Assembly (NCBI GenBank): GCA_002482725.1
Contig: DLGO01000004.1
Coordinates: 37,874 to 43,318, forward strand
Direction: 5' to 3'
Length of the DNA: 5,445 bases
From: Bacteroidetes bacterium UBA7692
GTDB taxonomy: Bacteria > Bacteroidota > Bacteroidia > Chitinophagales > LD1
Shown: positions 1 to 5,445 of the stretch, in pieces
Position numbering within the stretch: position 1 is the first letter of the stretch
Layout: each line of letters starts with the position of its first letter
The notes under the pieces: generated by a model
Told to the model about the DNA's origin: nothing
What the model saw: only the letters and a program-made list of their open reading frames with translations
The model's database searches: none
Made by a program: the position numbers and the translations under genes

Positions 1-13
1 CTCATCAATAAAC

Positions 14-48
14 GAAAAGCCAAGTTGTAATCTGCAACCTGGCTTTTC
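14..48. terminator. Bidirectional intrinsic terminator hairpin
   Basis: Positions 14-22 pair with 40-48 (GAAAAGCCA with TGGCTTTTC). After one A/C mismatch, 24-29 pair with 33-38 around a 3-base ATC loop, with one G-U wobble. The stem is therefore about 15 pairs with one mismatch. T-rich sequence follows on the plus strand (TTTTCATTTT), and the A-run on the left gives a T-run for minus-strand transcripts, so it could stop transcription from either side. The gene it serves lies outside the window, most likely to the left. No coding sequence abuts it here. Confidence 0.6.
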
Positions 49-60
49 ATTTTAAACTGC

Positions 61-330
61 CTTTGATATCCTTACAGTTTCACTACTTTTCACCTCCACA
101 GACGCAACAAGCATAGCGCAACGGCGCGTGTTCCCACAGATACCTGTGGTCGCCTATCATCACTGTTCCACTCCTCTTGGCTGTTGATTGCATTCCTCTT
201 CTCGGCATAGGCTATTTGTTCACTTTTCTCATTTTACTGGAGCTCAAGCAGTCCGTCTTCATTTGCCTACGTCGGATGTGATTGTAGGCTGTTGCTATGG
301 CTCCAGCATCCGCTCAACTCCCAACCCTGA
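61..330. other. Non-coding stretch with several short perfect stems
   Basis: I see no credible gene on either strand. A 60-codon open frame at 188-370 (plus) has no family resemblance and no start context. The stretch is pyrimidine-rich on the plus strand and contains several perfect short inverted repeats: CCACAG 134-139 with CTGTGG 144-149 (4-base loop), GCGC 116-119 with 124-127, GCCTAT 152-157 with ATAGGC 207-212, GCCTAC 265-270 with GTAGGC 284-289, and the competing CGGATG 273-278 with CATCCG 307-312. This could be a structured RNA on one strand or a decayed mobile-element end; neither is shown. Confidence 0.3.
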
Positions 331-460
331 CACCAAATTTTATTTCACCCGTTTAGTGTCATTTTCTTAACCTGCCATACCATTTTAATACTGATAATCT
401 ATTATTTATCTCAATTCCAAAAATGACATAAAGAAAATTTTTAATGTCATTTTGGTGTCA
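328..460. repeat. Inverted repeat TGACACCAAA / TTTGGTGTCA
   Basis: The 10-base sequence TGACACCAAA at 328-337 recurs as its exact reverse complement at 451-460, enclosing about 113 bases of AT-rich DNA. Inside it, TGTCATTTT appears as a direct repeat at 357-365 and 445-453. Such nested repeats are typical of recombinase or transposase end sites, or of protein-binding arrays. No recombinase gene is present, so the role is unknown. Confidence 0.5.
417..455. repeat. AT-rich imperfect palindrome (hairpin/cruciform)
   Basis: CCAAAAATGACAT at 417-429 pairs with ATGTCATTTTGG at 444-455, giving 12 pairs with one bulged A. The 14-base centre contains AAAATTTT, which can pair further. The right arm overlaps the right arm of the larger 328-460 inverted repeat. 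It could act as a weak terminator for a minus-strand transcript, a cruciform, or a dimer-binding site. Confidence 0.5.
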
Positions 461-471
461 CCACTTTTGAT

Positions 472-485
472 GGTATTTCTGTCGG
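472..485 (+). repeat. Direct repeat copy 1 (GGTATTTCTGTCGG)
   Basis: This 14-base sequence is identical to 760-773, and a shorter form (TTCTGTCGGCTTC) recurs at 662-674. The three copies surround the two TGGCGG blocks at 515-541 and 689-704, so the whole 472-773 segment looks like a diverged partial duplication. Confidence 0.5.
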
Positions 486-514
486 CTTCATCAGCGCCAT
501 CCCACTTGTTAAAA

Positions 515-541
515 TTGGCGGTGGTTGGCGGTAGTTGGCGG
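515..541 (+). repeat. Three TTGGCGG units at 10-bp spacing
   Basis: TTGGCGG occurs at 515-521, 525-531 and 535-541, exactly 10 bases apart, which places the units close to the same face of the double helix. Sixteen bases (516-531) are repeated identically at 689-704. Possible roles are a binding site for a DNA-binding protein (iteron or integrase arm site) or a degenerate Pro/Gln-rich coding repeat on the minus strand. Nothing in the window decides between them. Confidence 0.55.
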
Positions 542-688
542 AAATCGGGTTTTTCGGCATGGGTACATTGTTTTTGCGGTACTTTCATTTCACTCAAATC
601 ATCACCCACCAACACATTCGCCCAAAATCCTGACGGTAAAAACACCATCAAAATTGTCGGCTTCTGTCGGCTTCCCATTCCAAAAAAG

Positions 689-704
689 TGGCGGTGGTTG
701 GCGG
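689..704 (+). repeat. Second copy of the TGGCGG block
   Basis: This is a 16-base exact copy of 516-531 (TGGCGGTGG TTGGCGG) with two units instead of three. In both copies a CTGTCGGCTTC element lies upstream (479-489 and 664-674) and a similar T-rich run follows, which supports duplication of a longer segment rather than chance recurrence. Confidence 0.55.
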
Positions 705-759
705 AATTCGCGTTTTTTGCCCCCTTTTCGATATGTTAAAATCTGCGGCACTCAATTGC

Positions 760-773
760 GGTATTTCTGTCGG
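760..773 (+). repeat. Direct repeat copy 2 (GGTATTTCTGTCGG)
   Basis: Exact 14-base copy of 472-485. It marks the right limit of the duplicated segment; after it the sequence no longer resembles the first copy. Confidence 0.45.
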
Positions 774-779
774 TATCTA

Positions 780-1329
780 CACATACACTATCGCAAGGAT
801 TCCCTTGTGATAAAAACCAAAAAATTCCCGTTTGTATTCCGGCTATAAAAAATCAGCATACCTGTCTATTTTCATTTTGCAGAAATGGATGCTTCCGTCA
901 TAGTACTTCATTTTAGTCTTTACAATCATAGAATATCCGTGACCCCAAAGAACGCCACATTGCTTCAGCCAAATCATAATAATCAGCTTCAACCAACGGT
1001 GCTAAGATAACCCCACCGCCTATCCGACTCTAGCAGAAAAGGCGGCAAAATTTTAAAGGCTAATTAACAGACTGATTTTCAGTACCGATAGAGCATTTTT
1101 AAAAATCGTTAACGCCAACTTCTCTAACCGTGTTTAGTGGTATGGAATTTTCACCACTAACAGAAGGCAACTTACTGCCTAATAATATTTACGAATAAAA
1201 TATGGTTATATCTATGATGTGCGAAAAGGATTCTTGCATTTGAGCTAAAGGTAGCCAGGGTTCAAAGAACTCCTTTTTATCTGAACTTCGACATGCCTTT
1301 CAGAACATCTCAAATAGTGGTAATTATCA
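780..1329. other. Gene-poor stretch with small stems and possible coding scraps
   Basis: No intact gene is supported on either strand. Visible items are a stem TTAGTGG 1134-1140 with CCACTAA 1154-1160 (13-base loop), a stem CCGCCT 1016-1021 with AGGCGG 1040-1045 (18-base loop), and short protein-like open frames on the minus strand, of which 913-1032 is the most convincing. The composition is AT-rich compared with the large genes to the right. It fits decayed sequence next to the gene remnant at 1330-1599. Confidence 0.4.
913..1032 (-). pseudogene. Possible gene scrap, unknown protein
   Basis: On the minus strand a frame of 38 codons runs between two stops (TAG at 1032-1030 and TAA at 915-913). 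Its residues look like a real globular protein end: PLVEADYYDLAEAMW in the middle and SRIFYDCKD at the end. There is no start codon near its beginning; the first ATG lies inside it. I do not recognise a family. The opposite strand is also open over part of this stretch (an ATG frame of about 42 codons), which lowers confidence. If real, it is the last part of a degraded gene. Confidence 0.2.
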
Positions 1330-1599
1330 TTAAGAAAAGCTTAATAACGGTTTGCTGTTAAGTGCTTGTGCCGGGCAGCATAGCGCCAAAGCCACATAAA
1401 CTAATCCTAAAATTATTACCAATTTGATATCCCTGAGCAAACAATAAGCCATCAGCGGCAATACCTGCAAAGCATGCATTTCCACAAAATGCGCGATGCT
1501 CAGATCGCCATATTTACGGCTCCAATTAAGCAACGGCAAACCATCGCCATCGCGTGAACCGCCAACACTATGTGAACCGTTGGCGGCCATTATATACAA
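1330..1599 (-). pseudogene. 3' remnant of a conserved Bacteroidota membrane protein gene
   Basis: The frame encodes 89 residues from a TTG (1599-1597), or 86 from the ATG at 1590-1588, to TAA at 1332-1330. The first residues (MAANGSHSVGG) run straight into a conserved-looking block: GLPLLNWS around residues 20-27, then GDLSIAHFVEMHALQVLPL at 31-49. Two hydrophobic membrane segments follow, about 41-54 and 58-79. From memory, this is the C-terminal half of an uncharacterised multi-pass protein common in Bacteroidota, where a G-x-P-x-x-NWS...GDLR-x-AHF-x-G/E-MHALQ motif is preceded by further membrane helices. Those helices are absent: an in-frame TAG lies two codons before the TTG, and I found no continuation in the 190 bases upstream. 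I read it as a 5'-truncated gene. A functional short protein cannot be excluded, since the remaining frame has no stop. Confidence 0.55.
1559..1586. repeat. Perfect 8-bp inverted repeat in the gene remnant
   Basis: CCGCCAAC at 1559-1566 is the reverse complement of GTTGGCGG at 1579-1586, with a 12-base loop. A direct repeat GTGAACCG (1554-1561 and 1572-1579) overlaps it. The arms contain the same TTGGCGG heptamer found at 515-541 and 697-704. It sits within three bases of the first ATG of the truncated frame, close to the apparent truncation point. Confidence 0.5.
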
Positions 1600-1788
1600 A
1601 TACTAACAGCTATTATATACACTAGTTTTAGCAGTAGAAAGCTTGATAAACGGCAGCCTCATCAACCACTTCTCCAAAATACACATATTCTTTTTAACAA
1701 TATGATGTTAATAATTGAATGGGGTTAAGCCCGTAAGTAGTAGCCCAAAATAATTTGCCGCAGTATAAAATCTAAACATCTTGCATAC
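1600..1788 (+). promoter_or_regulatory. Leader region of the TMTC-like gene; no canonical promoter identified
   Basis: This 189-base AT-rich gap lies between the gene remnant (pointing left) and the plus-strand membrane protein gene, so it must hold the latter's promoter unless transcription reads in from further left. The nearest match to the Bacteroidota -7 element (TAnnTTTG) is TAATTTG at 1751-1757, one base short and without a TTG at the expected -33 spacing; a TTG at 1715-1717 is too far upstream. No purine-rich ribosome site precedes the ATG at 1789, as is common in this phylum. The promoter assignment is therefore weak. Confidence 0.2.
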
Positions 1789-3966
1789 ATGAAAATAAAG
1801 GCTGCATCAGGTGGCGATAACCTAAATCGTTATATTATACCCTTGCTTCTGATATGGGTTGCCATTCTAAACTTTAACACCCTAAGCAACCAATACGCCA
1901 TGGATGATGAAATGGTAATATCCAAAAATATGGCCGTGCAGCAAGGGTTTGCCGGTATACCCCAAATACTTTCTTCCGATGCTTACCAAAGCTACCTGGA
2001 CCTGATGGGCGCTAACTCACCCCTCACCGGTGGGCGATACCGGCCTCTTTCTATCGTTTCCTTTGCCATAGAACAGCAAATGTTTGGCGATGCCCTGGGC
2101 GCTGAGTATTTAAGCACACTAAGCAGCCTGCAACAAGTACAAGTAAGCGGCAATAATTTCAGCAGCATGGATGGGCTAAATAAACAGTTAGCCGAAACAG
2201 ACCGGAAAATAGTGGCGAGTAACCTAAAGATAGCCACCGCAAGGCATGCTATGCAGGTTATTTACTTTATACTGGTGGTGCTCGCTTTGTGGTACCTTTT
2301 AAGCAATTATATTTTTGCCGATAACAGGCTGGTAGCCCTATGCGCCGCACTGCTGTTTGCATGCCACCCTATACATACCGAGGTTATAGCAAACCTGAAA
2401 AGCAGGGATGAAATTTTTTCAATGCTGTTTATTCTGCTAACGCTAATTTTTGTTTTCAGATATAACGATAATAAAACTGCAAAAAACTTTGCCGGCATAT
2501 TGATTTCGTTTGCTCTGGCGCTGCTATCCAAAGAGTACGCGCTGCTATTGCCGGTTATAGCAGCCGTTGCTATTCTACTTTTCCGCAACAAAACCATACA
2601 GGATCTGCGCGCCGATTGGCTCTATGCCATGGGCATACTAAGCATTGCCTTTTTGTATTTCCGGTATTCTATCATCGGAAACTCATCGGCAAAAACCATG
2701 AGCAATGATTTGATAAACAACCCTTATGCGTTGGCCGGTGTGTGGGATAAGCTGGCCACCAAAATATATGTATGCTTTGAATATGTAAAACTGCTGCTTG
2801 TCCCCTACCGTTTGTCGTCCGACTACTCATTTAACCAGATACCTTATGTAAATTTTGCCAATGTGCAGGTATGGGTGTCTATCCTTTTCTATACCGGCCT
2901 GCTGGCGCTAACCGGCTATCTTCTGTATAAAAAGAATAAAGCCGCCTTCCCTTTCCTGTTCTTTCTTCTGTTCTTCTTTTTAATAAACAACCTGGTTTTT
3001 GAAATTGGGGCTACCATGGGCGAGCGCCTGGTTTTCCATTCATCGCTTGGGTTTTGCATGCTGGCGGCTATGGGCATTGCAGCTGTTGCACAAAAATTTC
3101 CGGCTATTGCACAACCTAAAATAACTTTAGCCATCACAGCACTATTGGTTTTGCCTTACAGTTATAAAACCATGGCCCGCAACACCGATTGGAAAGATAA
3201 CTTTACCCTGTTTACCCGCGATGTAAAAACTGCACCCAACAGCGCGCTTATAAACTGCAACGCCGGCGCAGAGTATTTCAAAAAAGGCTACGCTGCTATT
3301 AAAGACAAAAAAGAAACTACCGGTGCCGACTCGGCTATGGTAATTGCACATGCCGATACAGCACTGGTTTACCTTAAGCGCGCCATAGCTATTTACCCCG
3401 GATATACTAATGCATATATGAACTGTGGCATCTGCTACCTGTTTAAAGGCGACCTGGATAATGCAGCGGTTAACTGGCGGCAGGCAGCACGGTTGTTTAA
3501 TGGCGTACATCCAACCCTTGCTACCCATGCCAAAGTATTGCTAAATAAAGCGCTTAGCGCTGGTTATAATAAGGATTACGCAGGAGCATCTAAACTACTT
3601 GAGCATGCCTGCGAGCTAGACCCCTCCAATGTGGAGATATGGGATAACCTGGCAGGGTCGCATTTTGCACAAGGCAACTTTAAACGCGCCACAGAATCAT
3701 TTAAGAAAGCTATTGAGCTTAATCCCTCTTTAACCGAAGCACAACAGGGTTTACTCTCGGCCGAAAATTTTTTAAAGCTGGAAGAGGATTGCAAACAGCA
3801 ACCCAACAATAAAGAGGTATGGCTTAACAGCGCAAAAACATTTGCACAGTTTGGTTTTAGCAAAACGGCCTACAAATGCTACCAGCATATACTTACCATA
3901 GACCCAGGCAATGCAATAGCCCTGCAGGGTAGCGCAGCCACACAAGGAAAAGAAAACAAGAAATAA
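1789..3966 (+). CDS. TMTC-like membrane glycosyltransferase family protein with C-terminal TPRs
   Basis: This 725-residue protein has roughly 11-12 membrane segments (residues 15-31, then about 153-460) followed by TPR repeats to the end. Landmarks follow the TMTC/DUF1736 family order. An acidic DDE at 39-41 sits in the first outer loop, where GT-C enzymes carry their catalytic acid. Then come GRYRPLS at 82-88, HPIHTE at 193-198, KSRDE at 204-208, LSKEY at 246-250, a DUF1736-like stretch about 300-356 with PYRLSSDYSF at 339-348, MGERLVF at 410-416, and RNTDWKDNFTLF at 464-475 just before the TPRs. TPR-like units lie near 486-539, 540-573, 578-613, 614-647 (the clearest) and 674-707. Eukaryotic TMTCs are ER O-mannosyltransferases using dolichyl-phosphate-mannose; the bacterial role is inferred as inner-membrane sugar transfer with periplasmic TPRs. 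Residues about 104-150 form an extra hydrophilic loop, Leu/Gln/Ser-rich. The ATG at 1789 is the only ATG before an in-frame stop at 1741-1743. Donor and acceptor are unknown. Confidence 0.88.
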   Translation: MKIKAASGGDNLNRYIIPLLLIWVAILNFNTLSNQYAMDDEMVISKNMAVQQGFAGIPQILSSDAYQSYLDLMGANSPLTGGRYRPLSIVSFAIEQQMFGDALGAEYLSTLSSLQQVQVSGNNFSSMDGLNKQLAETDRKIVASNLKIATARHAMQVIYFILVVLALWYLLSNYIFADNRLVALCAALLFACHPIHTEVIANLKSRDEIFSMLFILLTLIFVFRYNDNKTAKNFAGILISFALALLSKEYALLLPVIAAVAILLFRNKTIQDLRADWLYAMGILSIAFLYFRYSIIGNSSAKTMSNDLINNPYALAGVWDKLATKIYVCFEYVKLLLVPYRLSSDYSFNQIPYVNFANVQVWVSILFYTGLLALTGYLLYKKNKAAFPFLFFLLFFFLINNLVFEIGATMGERLVFHSSLGFCMLAAMGIAAVAQKFPAIAQPKITLAITALLVLPYSYKTMARNTDWKDNFTLFTRDVKTAPNSALINCNAGAEYFKKGYAAIKDKKETTGADSAMVIAHADTALVYLKRAIAIYPGYTNAYMNCGICYLFKGDLDNAAVNWRQAARLFNGVHPTLATHAKVLLNKALSAGYNKDYAGASKLLEHACELDPSNVEIWDNLAGSHFAQGNFKRATESFKKAIELNPSLTEAQQGLLSAENFLKLEEDCKQQPNNKEVWLNSAKTFAQFGFSKTAYKCYQHILTIDPGNAIALQGSAATQGKENKK
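3160..3195 (+). repeat. Inverted paralog patch, left arm
   Basis: These 36 bases match the reverse complement of 4648-4683 at 33 positions. They encode the conserved SYKT-x-ARN-x-DWK segment that joins the last membrane helix to the TPR domain in both large proteins. Selection on the protein may account for much of the match, but third codon positions are also mostly unchanged, which suggests fairly recent duplication or gene conversion. Confidence 0.6.
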
Positions 3967-5445
3967 TTACCGGATACCGTTATACCGGTCTAAGTAAATA
4001 GCTGCCTGCTGCGTGTTACCCATTGATAAATAAGCTGTAGATATTAAACGCAGTGGGGTTTTGTCGGCGGGGTTAAGCGCATACGCTTTCTCAAAACTAA
4101 CAATAGCAGCATCGGGCTTATCAAGAAGCCCCAATATGTTGCCGTAGTTAAGGTATAAAGAGGCATTGGTGGAATCGCGCAATAAGCCGTTTTCAAACGC
4201 CGTGCGTGCCTGCAAATAATCTTGTTTATTAAAGTACGCCGTGCCCACCAGGTTCCAGGTTTCTTTTAAAATGTAGTTGCGCGATATGCAAAGCCTGTGA
4301 TAAACAAGAGCGCTATCGTACCGGCCGTGCATAAAATAGGCACCGGCCAAATCATGCGTAGCCTGGTTATCGGCAGGGTTTAAAGCTACTGCCCGGCCTA
4401 GATTTTTTATAGCAACCGCATAATTCTTTTTGCGGTAGTAGGCCACCCCCAGGTTATTAAACGTATTGGGATATAATGTATCTATAGCAGCGGCCGATTC
4501 AAACAAGCGAATGCACTCATTCAAATTATTCTGCTTCTCCGTTTCGTTACTTACCGGTTCGCTTAGCAGCAGACTTCCATAATTGTAATACACGCGGGCG
4601 CTGCCTTTGGCGCTGTTTACATCAGCCGCAAAAAGCGATTTATCCGATTTCCAATCGGCATTGCGGGCAATGGTTTTATAACTATACAGAAAAAGCAATG
4701 GCAGCAAAAGCACTACCGGGTTATTTAAAAAACGGCTGTGCTGCATTTTTTTTGTTTCGTAATAAAGCAGGCTAACCAGGGCAATAATAAAACCCAAAAC
4801 AGGCGTATATAAAAAACGATCTGCCATGGTAGACCCAATAAGCAGAAATACATTAGTAGTAAGTGCAATTGTAACCAGAAAGAAAACAACCCCAAACGCC
4901 GCCTGTGGAAACTGTTTGCGGTACTTATAAGCTAACCACAGCAAGCCGGCTACAAGCAGTAGCGGCAAAATGCCTTGCAGGCTAAAAAGAGAGACACAGG
5001 GAATTTCGCTAAATGAGTAATCGTAGCTAAGCTGGTAAGGCCAAAGGCACTTTAGCATATACCTGCTCAGCATACTAAGGCCTGTACCGGCCTGCGTTAA
5101 TATACCACCGCAAGCCACCACCGAATTATCCATGTAGGTATATGGCGCAGCCGGCGCATTGGCCATACTAACCACGTACCGGTGCCAGCCAAGCCAGACA
5201 AGTGTAACCACCCCTATGGGTGCAAAATAGAGGAACACTTTTTTAACCGGCACCTGCTGCAACCAAACTACCAGCAAAAAAAGAACCGGCAGAAAAAGAA
5301 TACCTCCTTCTTTGGAAAGCAAACACAGAAAATATGTAGCCGATGCACCTGCGGCTGTTTGCCAGTTAAGCTCCTTGCTGCGCAACAATATGTTTGCTGT
5401 TACCACAAAAAACAGGAAACAAAGTATTTCATCGCGGCTTTTTAT
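3967..5445 (-). CDS. TMTC-like membrane protein with TPRs, N-terminus beyond window
   Basis: This is a second protein of the same family as the plus-strand gene, with 492 residues visible. The frame is open to the window edge. The GTG at 5406-5404 is an internal valine rather than a start, because the 13 codons upstream encode IKSRDEILCFLFF, matching the KSRDE motif at 204-208 of the neighbour. By that alignment some 150-200 residues are missing, including the first-loop acidic motif. Visible landmarks, counted from the edge, are LSKEG at 43-47, a DUF1736-like region ending in LSYDYSFSEIPC at 139-150, MADRFLY at 207-213 and RNADWKSDKSLF at 261-272. TPR units follow near 283-325, 327-359, 360-392, 394-426, 427-461 and a partial one to the end. 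The TPR array is longer and more regular than in the neighbour. The role is inferred as for the neighbour: a GT-C-type membrane glycosyltransferase with periplasmic TPRs, activity unproven. Its stop abuts the stop of the convergent gene. Confidence 0.87.
   Translation of the reverse strand: MKSRDEILCFLFFVVTANILLRSKELNWQTAAGASATYFLCLLSKEGGILFLPVLFLLVVWLQQVPVKKVFLYFAPIGVVTLVWLGWHRYVVSMANAPAAPYTYMDNSVVACGGILTQAGTGLSMLSRYMLKCLWPYQLSYDYSFSEIPCVSLFSLQGILPLLLVAGLLWLAYKYRKQFPQAAFGVVFFLVTIALTTNVFLLIGSTMADRFLYTPVLGFIIALVSLLYYETKKMQHSRFLNNPVVLLLPLLFLYSYKTIARNADWKSDKSLFAADVNSAKGSARVYYNYGSLLLSEPVSNETEKQNNLNECIRLFESAAAIDTLYPNTFNNLGVAYYRKKNYAVAIKNLGRAVALNPADNQATHDLAGAYFMHGRYDSALVYHRLCISRNYILKETWNLVGTAYFNKQDYLQARTAFENGLLRDSTNASLYLNYGNILGLLDKPDAAIVSFEKAYALNPADKTPLRLISTAYLSMGNTQQAAIYLDRYNGIR
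3969..3989 (-). terminator. Possible terminator inside the convergent gene junction
   Basis: ACCGGATA at 3969-3976 pairs with TATaCCGGT at 3981-3989 (8 pairs, one bulged A, 4-base CCGT loop). Read on the minus strand, this GC-rich hairpin is followed by a T-rich tract (TAATTATTTCTTGTTTTC), as in an intrinsic terminator. The hairpin lies in the last codons of the minus-strand gene and the T-tract in the last codons of the plus-strand gene. On the plus strand no T-run follows, so it would serve the minus-strand gene only. Confidence 0.4.
4648..4683 (-). repeat. Inverted paralog patch, right arm
   Basis: Partner of 3160-3195 (33 of 36 bases match in inverted orientation, about 1.45 kb apart). 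It encodes the SYKT-x-ARN-x-DWK segment of the minus-strand protein. As an inverted pair it could in principle support recombination that flips the segment containing the 3' ends of both genes. Confidence 0.6.

Noticed and set aside
188..370. 60-codon plus-strand frame
   Set aside because: No conserved motif and no start context; the segment is better explained by its inverted repeats.
406..678. 90-codon minus-strand frame across the TTGGCGG repeats
   Set aside because: It overlaps two open plus-strand frames of similar length, has no recognisable domain, starts inside the repeat region, and its Pro/Gln-rich part is just the translation of the GC-rich repeats.
472..773. CRISPR array
   Set aside because: Only two or three diverged repeats with irregular spacing and no cas genes.
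452..848. Plus-strand frames of 95 and 107 codons
   Set aside because: They overlap each other in different frames, show no family resemblance, and are rich in Cys/Phe/Trp as expected from translating non-coding pyrimidine-rich DNA.
843..911. Minus-strand 22-codon ATG frame
   Set aside because: Too short to support, with no recognisable ribosome site or homology.
1060..1200. Minus-strand frame ending in LNTVREVGVNDF
   Set aside because: Protein-like but under 30 codons, without a start and with no known relative; also contains a stem at 1134-1160, so coding is not supported.
1252..1275. GGGTTCAAAGAACTCC resembling a tRNA T-arm
   Set aside because: The stem spacing does not fit a 5-bp T-stem with a 7-base loop, and no acceptor, D or anticodon arms surround it.
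1708..1779. Minus-strand 23-codon ATG frame in front of the plus-strand gene
   Set aside because: Too short, ends within the leader region and has no relative that I recognise; could be the lost 5' end of the neighbouring remnant but the sequence does not show it.

Overview
The window looks like chromosomal DNA of a Bacteroidota bacterium, probably near the Sphingobacteriales (Pedobacter/Mucilaginibacter type). This rests on protein style (Bacteroidota-like TMTC-type membrane/TPR proteins with HPIHTE and KSRDE signatures), moderate-to-low GC, a start codon with no Shine-Dalgarno purine run, and AAAAGCC/GGCTTTT-style terminator hairpins. The genus is inference only.

Layout: (1) positions 14-48 hold a strong hairpin, probably the terminator of a gene just outside the left edge. 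(2) Positions 61-1329 hold no intact gene that I can support. The stretch contains several inverted repeats, a duplicated GC-rich motif with 10-bp periodicity (TTGGCGG), and short open stretches that look like decayed coding DNA; it reads as an accessory or scar region. (3) Positions 1330-1599, minus strand, carry the C-terminal part of a conserved membrane protein, apparently a 5'-truncated gene remnant. (4) Positions 1789-3966, plus strand, hold a complete 725-residue polytopic membrane protein with a C-terminal TPR domain. (5) Positions 3967-5445, minus strand, hold a second protein of the same architecture, whose N-terminal part lies beyond the right edge.

The two large genes are diverged paralogs facing each other tail to tail with no base between their stop codons (TAA followed directly by TTA). 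Both resemble the eukaryotic TMTC family (DUF1736 plus TPRs). TMTC proteins are GT-C-fold, polyprenyl-phosphate-sugar-dependent protein O-glycosyltransferases, so the best working idea is a pair of inner-membrane glycosyltransferase-like proteins with TPR domains for substrate or partner binding. The fold assignment is well supported by motifs; the sugar, the acceptor and the activity are not visible in the sequence. The visible right edge gives no promoter for the minus-strand gene, and no canonical promoter was identified for the plus-strand gene.
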